Positions 1 through 12,000 of a stretch of 64,000 bases of DNA are shown here, piece by piece. This DNA is from Siderastrea radians (lineage: Eukaryota; Cnidaria; Anthozoa; Scleractinia; Rhizangiidae): assembly GCA_964017195.1 (NCBI GenBank), contig OZ024897.1, forward strand, positions 32,583,536-32,647,535, written 5' to 3'. A model generated the notes under the pieces. The model ran no database searches and was not told where the DNA came from. It saw nothing but the letters and a program-made list of their open reading frames with translations. A program made the position numbers and the translations under genes. Each line of letters starts with the position of its first letter. The first letter of the stretch is position 1.

Positions 1-721
1 AGCCCTGGCAGTAGAGCTAAAGACTGCGAAGGACCTTAATTTAAGTTTTAATACTAATATCTAAGTGACAGCTGTGTATTTGCTGCAAGCTTCAAGCCCA
101 CTGTTGTAAATTAAACAAGTTGAAGGAAAAAATTCTGATTATATATATTTATCTTAACGATCGAGTGAGAAATGTCAGGTAACGTTTACGAGAGTTAGGT
201 ACATGTAAAACAGGTCTGAAATTTGTGGCTTAGCTTTCGAAATGTTTGAATTTTAACAAACCTTGTAACTTTAAGGATACTTTTAGAGGCTTTTTGTGTC
301 CACTTAAATCCCAGTTTACTTGAAAGAGACGAACATAAATGACAACACCGTTGCAAAACACCCACTATCTTGCCTAACTTAGTAACCTGGTGATAAAAGC
401 CGGAGGTTGCGTGAAAGTGCAATGAAACACTTGCGATGGTTGAGCAAAAGATTGTGAAAGACTGAGCCATGTGGGAAATACTGTATACATCATGGTTCTG
501 AGGTTGTTTTGTTTTAGAACAGTTTCAAGAATTATAACTTCACAATGTGGTTCCAGTGTGTTTCAATGAGTTTTTATGGTATATTAAAAAAATACTGCGA
601 GATTCTACTCGCCCACTGACTACCGAATGCACAACATTTACTAGCCCTGCTTGAGTTTTTACTCGCCTCGGGCAACCGGGCGAGTGGAGATGTTGAACCC
701 TGCTCTGCCTGCACCACATAC
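1..721. other. Region below ATAD2 exon 19; transposon fragment, no gene seen
   Basis: No exon with a supportable reading frame was found. About 600-710 looks like the end of a dispersed element: CTCGCC-type motifs occur in both orientations (ACTCGCCCACTG and CGGGCGAGTGG). The missing ATAD2 stop exon may be here, but several weak acceptors compete and none gives a recognisable tail. Confidence 0.4.
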
Positions 722-3046
722 CTTTAGAAGCTGTGCCTTATCATCACTATGTCTCTGCTTATGGATGCAGCACTGAAGAGTACTGTAGTATCTCTCTAAC
801 ATCTCTATTGAAGCACCTTTAGTTGAATCAACCAACAAGTCCAGTAAAGACTCCAGTTTCTCTCTGATGCCTTCAGCAAGCTGGCTGCAGCTGTTAGTTG
901 CACTATCCACTGACTTGTCAAGATCTTTGTCGTGCAGATTACTTGCAAATGGACCATCAACTGACGTGCTGAGTTCTTTTTCAGGCAGGCTACTTGATTC
1001 ATTAACCCCTGTTAAAGAGTGAGTTACAAAACAGTTATCTATATGGGCCTAGTGACAGAGAGATCCATCCTGTTCTTTTCCGTGATACCCTGTTCATTTT
1101 TTAGTACATTAGTGTAAATGTATGTAAATTCAGCACTGGCGGCCACCCAAAATTTCAAGCGTAGGTAAGCACTTACAGGAGGTGGTCATTTACAAGAGGT
1201 CAGACCACCGCATCTCCTTAGTCTGTAGTAGTTTAGAAGATGATTTTAAAAATCCATGCAGAATGAAACAAACCACCAAGGCCAACATTAACACTGGCCA
1301 ATTAGCTCCTACCTCTTAAGTTGAATAATGAGCCTTGTCAAAATGGAAATTAATATTGTCACTCTTTTTCCAGTATGTAGAACTTATCTGCAGAATGCTT
1401 GGTTGACTGCAGTTGAAACTCAAACGGCAACCACTGGTCAATGTTTTCACTGATCAGTTTACAATCAAAATTACGAAATTGACGTTAAAATGAATAAGTT
1501 ATAAAGAGGATTCTTGTTTGAAGGAGCCAATCATCAACCATGCCCATTCTTGGAGCTTAGCTCACGAAAAATGAATATACATAATTTACCCCTTGTACCA
1601 TAGAAATGTTACTCCCCTTCATGATCTCAGCCTAGACACAACACTGAAAAGTTAAAATTAGGAATGTGTATTCTGTCAACAGAGTTTATCATGTCTTGGC
1701 AACATATAATTTCCTTCCTTGCTCACCACAAGTCTCCCACCACACTGTATCTTGGTGGTTAGAGCAACCAACCAATGTGCAGAAAAGGCCATGAGTTCGA
1801 CTCCTGACAGAGACTCGGATTTCTTTCTGTCCCACACTCATGGCTAAGGTTCATAAATTTTACATATGTTTTGTTTCAAGTTGTCTTACCAATACATTCT
1901 ACATCAGATTCCTTATCCTCCACTTGTTCTTCTGTGTGGCTTTCTTCAGCGATCCCATTTGACAGGCTGCATACCTTTTCAAACAGCACATGATTTTTAA
2001 CAGTTTGTTCAGGCAATTTTGAAATATCCTCTGGGTCAATTTGAAGCAGAGGCTTGGAATTTGGCTCTTTAGGTGGTTGACCTAAAGTTTCAGAGTCCAG
2101 CAAAACAACATCCCCATTTACAGATATGTCCTCCCCATTCTCCATCATCTCATCATCCTCCTCCTCTGCATCTGTGTCATCTGTTTTTCCAGGCTCACTT
2201 GCCATACTACAGTTTGCATCAACAACTCTCTCAATTTCTTCAGGTTGATCGTTCTCTTCCTCAGCAAACTTTTCACCGAAAGAATTCCCAGCAAGGTCCT
2301 CATCAGCCTCTTCATGTTCACCATTTTCTTCAATCTCTTCCTGGGCTTTCACACCATCAATGTCAGCGTCTAACTTGCGCCTAGCTGCTGTTTTCTTTTT
2401 ATTGGGCTTTTTGCCCCAATAGATTGGTGCTCTTCTTCTAGGTTTTCGAGCCTTTTTCTTCTGTTCAGTACAGTTGCTTTGCGGTTGCGACTCTGACACG
2501 AAGGTTATGTCTGATACTCCCAGATCTGCCTTTTCTCGGGCCTCAGGCTGTGTGACAGTTGAAATACCTTGGGAAGAGGGAGCAGTAAAGACAAATGGGG
2601 GAGCTGCAGCAGTTGGTTTGTCACCTGCATTTCACAAAGAAGTTACAGTTAAACCTCTGTAAGCAGACCATATAATTTAACTAATATCTGATAAGGAGAG
2701 GTGTACACTTGTGGGGGAGGGGGAGGGGGGTGTTAGTACCATTTGTGTGTGGCTCTGGAAATGACAGACAACTGTTGGCCGCAGTTGCCTTCTTGTTGGT
2801 TGTCACCAAAATCTTATGTTGGTGTGGCCCTGCTTTTTCTGTCCAAGTCTGCTTTATTTGTCACTGACTTTTAATGACTTTCCACATGAGAACCTATTTC
2901 AAATGTTAGGCCGAAACAGATCCTTATATGTTGGGGTTTATCTGCCAAATTTCAACACATACTAGGTTCTTAATCTCTTAAGTTTGTATGCACAGGTTTT
3001 GTAACATACCTCTTCTTTCTCTTGCTTCTATGATCTCCTCACAAGT
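722..3046 (-). CDS. ATAD2: ATAD2 exons 17-19: C-terminal region
   Basis: Exon 17 (3046-3010) is a 37-nt exon, [13 protein letters not shown], the helix following the bromodomain. Exon 18 (2624-1890) is a 735-nt low-complexity exon, basic ([15 protein letters not shown]) then rich in Glu/Asp. Exon 19 (1008-722) encodes a predicted helical segment ([34 protein letters not shown]) that resembles the C-terminal end of vertebrate ATAD2, where the same LE.LY..L..CIY..R pattern occurs. Exon 19 ends at a GTATGTG donor in phase 0. If that donor were not used the frame would run on to a stop at 659, entering repeat DNA; I regard this as unlikely. The final short exon lies below 722 or outside the window. 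Confidence 0.85.
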
Positions 3047-6000
3047 CTGAAAGAAAATAACATTGCGATAAAAAAAGGTATTTTGTTATTGTTTCCTCCA
3101 TAAAATACATATATAGCCTGACTTAATCAGCCACTTGGTATGCCTTCCAGTAACATCATCACAGAAAAACCGGGAAGGTGAGTGGGTTAGTTGATTTTCA
3201 ATGGTTTGCATAAATTACTTGAAATCACTTTTTCTCAAGGAGAACATTATGCAATCATGCTGCTGTCCAAGAAGAAAGAGCTAGAAAGATGTGGAAAATG
3301 TTTGCATTGTATATTTAGCTGTCTCCAGAAACCATGCTCTATAAACAGATTGTATGGTAAATTGCATCATTTTACAACAACTACTTAAATTCATTCGCTG
3401 CTCTTCAATTGTAACCAGTGCTCGCACAAGTCCAACAGATTAATTTTATCCTGTAAGATAACCTGTCAAAATAAAGGACATGGTGGGCAGATATCCTGCT
3501 AAAAAAAATGATTTTCAGGAAGCCTGCATCACCTTCTCAAACTCTGGTTCCAGTTGTGACTTGATCTGTGAGTGTGCCACATCAGAAAGCTCACATGCCC
3601 TGTGCCTGATAAGCTTGTCACAAGGGTCCCGGTCAGGGTTGTACTTTAGAGCATTGCTTGTGATCAGGTCAATGTCTGCCAAGTACGGTGCACATGTGCT
3701 GTAATAATGACAGTCAATTCTGTGTAACATTGTTGCCAGATCCATGGGCTCTTCAATCACCTCAAGGTAATCAGGTACCTAAAACAAAGGGGGGAAAGAG
3801 TGTGAAGACAGATGTGATGTAGCCAACAACTTCCTGTTCTAGTATCCTTCCCTATAACAAGTTTCCTTTTCAGAGTCCTAGTTCGCAGAATAAGTTTAAA
3901 AATCACAAATCAAGAAAATTTTCTGGGGTGATCATTTCGTTAATCTATTGGATGAATAGAGGATTGTTTTAATTATTACATACCTCCAATAAATCCACTG
4001 GTTTTGAAAATTCTTTGAATCTGCGATCCATGATGAGCTTTGTGTGTACATCTCTCAGGAAGACACGCAGTTCCCTCATGGTGTTCTCTTCATCCTCACG
4101 TGCCTTCTTTAGTTCTGCTTCTGACAGCTGCCGTGGAGGTGGGGTAGGAGCAAATGGCAGCACTTCAAAAACTCTATCTTTTCCTTATCAAGCAAACAAA
4201 TGATCAAGGCATTACATTAGAGTAGCTTCCCAGCATTGAAAGGAATGGAAAGAAATTCACAGTACCTTTGGCAACAGTTAAGTTACACTTGGTTCACCGG
4301 CAGCCCACACAAAGTTTACATTTTCCAACCCCATCTCCTTAGCAGTTTGTATTACTACTCCACCTTGGATGGGATGCTAGTTCATTACCGGGTAACCCTT
4401 GGCATTTTGAGAGGTTTTTAAAATTCTTACTAGTTTGCACAAATCTGTTTGTACTTCAGGTTAGAGACAAACAATGTAGAGCAAAGGTCCTTGACTACAT
4501 AAGGAAACTTAAGATGATTTCTGCTCAACGCTCGAGCAGTAAGTGCAAAAATTAAGTTACCAAAAAAATACTTGCAGCACTGTTACATTTTGAGAACAGA
4601 TAAGAGGAACTTATCGTTACTTTTGCTCCCAAGCTGACCCCGCAAGAGAAAATTGGATTTGAAGTTATCCATATTTCAATTAAAAAGACGCTTCATGTCA
4701 GTTCAAAACAAAATGGCGCCCGTTTTTAGCATACTTTTACGAGATTTGAAATTAATTTTCTTGAGAATGCTTGAGAATTTCATCGCAGGGTCACTTGGGC
4801 AAGTGAACTAGAGTGAGATGTTTCAAATAGCATTTAAAATGTTACCGTGCTATGAGTAGTTTTTTGGTAAATATTTTTTGCACTTATTGCTCGAATGTTG
4901 AGCGGAATCCGTCTTAATGATGGCAGAGAACAGGCCTAAAATGCCCATGGGTCTCAAAAGGGAGGTGTAAAGATGGCTAGATATGAATTGTGAGCAATGC
5001 GTTTAAAAAAAAAACTGCCAGGAGTGACTTGCAGTAGACGAGCAACTTCTCAAGGCCACATACTGTATCAATACTGATCAGCCAGATAGCTGTAAAGCAG
5101 ATTTTCCCTTTTTTATCATAATTAGTAAATAAATAAGACTTTGTGTGAAAGTCTGATTGCGGACTCACAAATTAACGAAACTCTACAAATAGGGGTTAAA
5201 GCATGCTGTACAAGTTGCTTTACTCGATCACTACAATCCAGCATTATTGTTTTTAATCTCGTAAGAGAAATCAGCTACACAATGATGACATTAGGTCATA
5301 TTAAATGTTCATACTTGACTTCTTTGGTTTGGGTGGTTGAACAGCCTCCTGAAGGAATAGATCATGAAAAAAAGCTCTTCTTTCATCTGAGGTAGGATCA
5401 GCAATTTGGAAAACCTGGACAGGAATTACAATGAATTGCAAGGTAAAATCATTAATAAAATTATCTCTTACATGCAAGCACATTCAAATAACCTGACTAA
5501 CCATGGCCTACCTTGCCAGGTATTCTTAGGGCAGGGACAAGGGAAGCTGTGATGAGAAAGAGGCATCACAAACAAGATGGGGTAGCACAACACAAAGAGA
5601 ACTATTTTCTCACGAGTGAAAAATCATGGCAACATCAATGTGTGTCTACCTGTCCAATTTCCTTGGAAAAGAATTCTCGCATGATGCTAGGGAGGTAATT
5701 CCAGGTCTCATCTGCAGTTGCCAGAAACAGCACAGGTGCAAATGGAGGAAGATCCTGAAGTAGCGAAAGCAATGTAGCATGCAGGCTGTCTCCTGTAGCA
5801 TTCCATAAGGCATCAAAATGGGGTGAGTACACCACACAAGGGGATGTGCGCCGTGCTTCTCTGAACAACTGAAATGGTATGAAATTCCCCACACAATGAG
5901 ACATAACTCGAACAGGAAATAATACAAGGCCTGACAGTAAATGGTTTGTATGGGAACCCTGCTTTCAACATCCAATCTAGGCAACCTTGAACCTCCTTCA

Positions 6001-9000
6001 AAAGTAAACTTAAGCCTTTCCTTGAATTACCATACAACAATCATACATGATGGCAGGTCTACAAACCTGAGAGCAAGCTTCTTCAGGTGTCTTGGACGTG
6101 ACCCCATACAGAGCTGGTAAGTCCAAACAGTGAACAGTCATGTGCTCCATGGTGTGTAACAATGCAGGAGCGACATGAGTTGACTGCCCCATGCCCTGCC
6201 CACCACAGATAAGGAACCTGGGTCGATACATTGACAGTCCCCTGGACTGGCCATTTGCAGAGCTGAAGAACGATGTGTGGTGACTTTCTGTTGCTTCAGG
6301 ATTGCTGGAAAACTGCTGCACTCGTCGCATGTAGCGTTCACTTCTTGATGACCCAGGAAGAGACTCAAAGATGGGAGGTCCCAAGTCATCATCTGAGCTA
6401 GCTTCCTCGTCACTAAGGACAGCAGCTGCCCTGCTGCGCTGCTCGTGCCGGCTGCTGCTAGGATTGCCCATAAAGCTACTGGGACTGCTCTCTGTCACTA
6501 GATAAATAGAAAACAAAAGAATATATTAATTTGTTTCCAAAATTAGGATAAAGCTTTCATTTCTGAGCTCTGACACCTAAAGGTACAGGCATAGGGGATA
6601 CTAAAAACTCTTAAAACCCAAAAACCACCATACACATTTTTCTCACTAGTTTTGATATATTTCTCATAGCAGTAAATGAGATAAATATTGTTTAAACATC
6701 AAGACAATTTTTGGGGGCTGATAATTCCCATTATTCTCATTAACCTGTATGATTACAAAAAGACATTGCAGGGTGAACATTCTTGGGATATTTACATGTA
6801 TGTAGTTAAGTATGGTAGAGACAGATAAAGGCATAGTCGCTTGTTCATGCATGTTGTAAGTAGACTAAAGGGGAGAGTGTAACTGTGAAATCACAGATGC
6901 CAGAAAAATAAAAGCATTTGACCAATAAAGGATAGCACATTGCACAAAAACCAAATCTACATTTAGTACGGTTAAGGAGCTAGATTATGAAAGTGGGGGG
7001 ATTGACTTAGTTCATTTCAAGCTGATTTAAACTCTAGGCCCTACATTATTTTGTATTATTGTACCACAAAAGGTATTTAATTTTTTTTGTACAAAAACAT
7101 ATCGCAATAATTATTATTTAGTAAATTAAAAGAAGTACAGACTGCATACTGTATCAGTAATGCAATTTCTAAGAACTGCACCTGTCTTGATGTGAGCAGG
7201 AGGGAATATTTTCTCCAGAATCTCAGTTGCCTGAGTCAAAACCTTTTTCAACAGTGGCCAAATGAGAGGTGAGAGAGCTCTAGCAGGAGAAACCACCGAC
7301 CTCTGGGAAGCAGGAACTATTGCCTTCATTGCCTTTTGAAAATCTTTAGCTGTCACCTCAATGGAGTCAACGTCGACCAACAGTTTTCTGCCACTAGTGT
7401 AGATTTGTGGGTAACGTCTCCTCAGTGCAAACAGTGCAGCCTCTGTACACAACGCTTTGATGTCTGCACCACAGTAACCCACACAGCAATCTGCAACCTC
7501 ATTTACAAAGGATGGCAGCAGTTTGGGTTCCCACTCCCGAGTGTGAATGGTTAAGATGCTTCTTCTTGCCTATGAGTTGAAAATATGTGTATATTTAGTT
7601 CTTTGGAGAGGAAATAGTAGTAGAACCTACAGCCCCCCCTTGAATCTTGCTCTATGCAAAGAAGTGGCTTGCCATCACCCCACCCCACCCCACTTCTCTC
7701 GATTCTCACCCCAGCACCCTTGGCCTATTTTCCTTCTATTTCACCCCTACAGTGTATGCCAAGTTCTTACACACTGTATCTGTTCCCCTAACATGTTTGG
7801 CTCTGGTTATCAGTCTGTGTCAACTGTCTTTACATGTTTTCTCTATGTCACCCCAGATTCGCATTTTCAAGTTAATTTTTTCCAATCTATTTCTGGACTA
7901 CAGATAAGATAAAACAAGGAACTTGTAGACAAAATTTCAGAACATGAAGAGGCAAGTAAGCCACAAACAATTATGACAAGAGCTTACATTCCTGTCAGGA
8001 AGAGCAAATTGAAATTCCCTGTCAAACCGGCCAGGTCTCCTCAGGGCAGGATCAATAGCATCAATTCTGTTGGTAGCACCAATGACCACTATCTCCCCTC
8101 TGCTGTCCAAGCCATCCATGAGGGCCAGCAATGTGGATACAATGGAACTATGAATTTGATCCTGTCGACTGGAACGCACAGGAGCCAGTCCATCTATCTC
8201 ATCAAAGAATATGATAGCTGGCCTCATGCTGAAGGCCTGCATGGAAACACGAAATGAAGAAGAGTGAAATGAGAACTTGTGAGCAGCAATAAAAAAAATC
8301 ATTGTTTTTCTTTTTTTGGCTTCCCTCAAGAAACTGTAAATGCCAGAAATTTGTGACTTGCAAAAGAGTTTTAACAACTTTTTCAACTGTTTCTTGTTCA
8401 TAAGCTGAAGCATTAAAAAAAGCAAAAGAAAAAGCAAGAAAAAGCAGCCACTTGAGTTCACATAGATGTCACTGCACTGCGGGAAGCTGCCTGAAACCGC
8501 TGTGGTCACAGTACCCATGAATGCTTGGGTGAGAAGAAATTTTGTTCTACATTATGACACACAGTACAGCTGACAGCACACCAACACCCAATCAAAACCA
8601 TAAATTGTTCTTTTAGCAGCAGTTGTTTAAGATAGTCAAAAGTTTGAGTAAGCTGTTTCCAGACACATTTAGGCTGTGAGTTCATAGTAAACCCTTACCT
8701 GATCAAACAAGAGTCTCAACTGTCTTTCAGATTCGCCAACCCACTTGCTGAGACAATCTGCACCTTTCCTCATGAAGAAGGCAACTTTCTTGTCTCCTTG
8801 ACTACACTCATTAGCAAGAGCTCGTGCTACCAACGTTTTTCCCGTACCTTAAATAAAAACATGCATAAAACTCTGATACAGTGACATGTGAAGCTGCCAT
8901 CTAATTGTGAATATTTCAGTTTAATCATCGATAATAGCAGAGGAGGGCAAAGTGCCACTGTGCAACATCATCTTTTTTCTCAGGTTATGGAGGAAATATA

Positions 9001-12000
9001 AAACACACCTGGCGGTCCATGGAAAAGGACACCTCTTGGGGGAGCAATCTTGAACTTTTCAAACACCTCAGGGTACATCAGAGGAAATAACACCATCTCT
9101 TTTAGTGCTCTGATCTGCTTGTTTAGACCACCAACTGCATCAAACATCACCTAAAAATAATCATTGACATAGCCTTTACCAGCTCTTCATGGAAGTGCAA
9201 ACAAAACAGCTCAAAATGTTGCAGTTCCCTATAGAAATTTGTAAATTTGCTTTTGGGGAGTATTTATGGAATAGTGAGGAATTTAGATGATACAAAAGTT
9301 ACTTCTGTTCACTAGGCCTTTTTTATATCCTCAGGACTGAACTTCAACGAGCCTTAAGGAGGCTTGAAAGGTTATTAAGCTATGTGCACGCGTGAGCCTT
9401 AAGTAGGCTCGAAAGGGTATTTAGCCGTGCACGCACGTAGCCTGCATACTGAGGAAAAGGCAGCAGCCTCAAAACGTCTGGTTTTTGAAACTTTAAAATA
9501 AGTGCACGAATCAAAAACTTTCTAATTTTTACTCCAAAATTTGCACTACACAGTCTATTCAACTTGTGACTCATACTACCCTACACACAACATGGATAGA
9601 ATGTACACATTAGCTGAGTGAAAATTTCTATTTAAAGTCACATGAGCAAAATACCGGAAGTGAAAATGCAGCATAAAATCATGCAAGCCGGAAATAAAAT
9701 GTGTACGAAACAATTGCTTTTATCTCGAAATTTTGCTTGGTAACCCATCCTGATTTTTTGCATGCATGTTACATTAAGTGTCTTAATTCAAATAGAAACG
9801 TTTGGAGGAAAGTTATTCAGTGGAATTTTTTGTAACTCAAGAAAATGACTTTTTCCATAATAATTTGTAACTTAAGTTCTACTGTAAATGGTTTGAACCC
9901 AGGAGTCATATCATAGGTCGGTAAATTATGATCATCTGGGTGAGTGTAGTCCTGAGAAGGACTGTTTGTGATGACTCTGACTGACATTTTGACAACCTGA
10001 GTGGAAGTCATCACCAGAGTCAAGTGAACTGTGAATCATCAGTAGATGCTATAAGTCTCTGGTCGTTGTCCTGATTGGTCAATGATCTCGTGATGTTATT
10101 GGTCATCTGTCAGTTAAGCTGTTATGTTATTGGCTGTGAAGCCTGTGAAACGTGATTGGTGCATTTCGATCCGTCTTTTGTTAGTGAAATGTCCGTTGGT
10201 CTATCATTACTAAAATTAGTTGGTTTGGCTATTGTTTGTCTGTCTTGTTACTGTTGTTTGTAAGGTGCAGGTGGCTGTTGGCAATGGTTCAATGGTGTTT
10301 GTTCTAAGTTAGTAAACCAGCTTTCCAGAGTAACTGAACACCAACGAGTGACTAGAAATCACGTTGCTGAGCACCATTTAAAAACAACCGCAGAATTGAC
10401 TGGGACTCTGCTGAATGCGTTACCTATCAAATCACTCTGGAAAGCTGGTTTTCTAACTTAGAACAAACACCACTGAACCGTTGCTTCAAGTTCAGTGTGA
10501 ATGAAGTTCAGGAGTTTGAAGTTGAGATTGGGCACGTAGTTAGAAAAGCAGGAATGGGTGGAAATATAATGATAGGCTTTTTCACCATTTAGTCATTTGT
10601 TATAAAAATATCTTTATAAAGCTAGACTGTAGTTTACCTTGTTGTCAATGTTCATAGGGTCAACATCAGCTAGACTTGAACCAATCCTGGCCCTTTCCTT
10701 GAGAATTCCAGTAGCTACATCCTCCATACTGAAGTTCATTGGGAGACATCGACCTCTTGCCTTAGCCATGCTCTTAGCTTTTCTGTGTTCAAACTTTCTT
10801 TCATCTTTCTCATTGTCTGAGTCATCTACAAGACATATCATTACACAGTTTGAGTTAGGTTTGTTACAAGCTTAATAAACTTACCTTTCTAAATGTACTT
10901 CAATCTCAGCACTGTAGCTAGTACAGTATTACAGGTGTAGGTCAGTTTGCAGAGCTCCACTAACCAAGCTTCCAAGGGTCGGGATGGACAAACAGATCAA
11001 ATGCCCCACACCAGCCAGCCTCCCCCCACCACTTGCACCCTTGCAGCTTAAAATTGACAACACTGACAGTATAAAAAAGGCTGTGCTTATTTCCAGTCTC
11101 CAGTATCACATTGATAACAAACAAATGATCTTGAAAATAAAACATGAAAAAGTGTCTCACCAGATGAGGAAGTAGATGAGCTCATGTTAATTGCTTTGCG
11201 CCTGTGTCTGTGCACCTTTCTCAGAGGAGAAGCATATTGAGCTGACTTCTTCCTTTCCCCACCTTTTCGTCTTATTGTCATATGGAAGGACTGTCTCTTT
11301 CCTACAAATAAGGGCAGTTAAACTGATTAGAGTCTGATTTGGCATGTAATCATATTGTAGGTGAACAAGACTGGCTGATCGCAGCATCCAGTTTAAAATC
11401 AGCCTAATTCAGGCATCATTGGTTTAATGCCATAATAATTTTGTCAATCCTAAGATCAGTAACACTCAGCTTGCTATGAATGAATTTTAACTCGCAGTTG
11501 GCTCAAATGACCTTAAATATTGGCTTTTCTGACATTAACAGTGTGCCCTATGCTAGTTACAGAGTGCATAACTTCAGGAAAGGTAAGATTTGAGCACGGG
11601 AGAGACGAATTGCAATTCTTTCAAGCTATTCTGACAAAAAAAAATAGCAATTACCTTTGTTCACCCCTTCTTTTCTACAGAAGAGTCAAATCTTACATCA
11701 TGCAACATAATTCTATTATTAAGTACCTGACTTTGTGTGTGCAATCATATAATATGGGGCAAGAGGTATACCGGTAATTCACTTTTGAAGAACATGTCAG
11801 AGCTAAACAATGCAATGAACTATCTGGGCAAATTATTAAATTAGTGAAAGGTACAGAGTTATTACTTGAACTGAACAAACGTTTTTGTTGGAATTGTTCA
11901 TTCTGCCATCTTTTCTCTGATAAATTTGTCAAACTGGTACTAACTACTGATGAAAGTGAATTCCTTTAATACCTCGGCTAGATGTCTTCAAAGGTGGTGC

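Noticed and set aside
6010..6516. Frame extending past the exon 12 donor of ATAD2
   Set aside because: Homology and phase fix the exon end at 6067; the extension is intron read-through.
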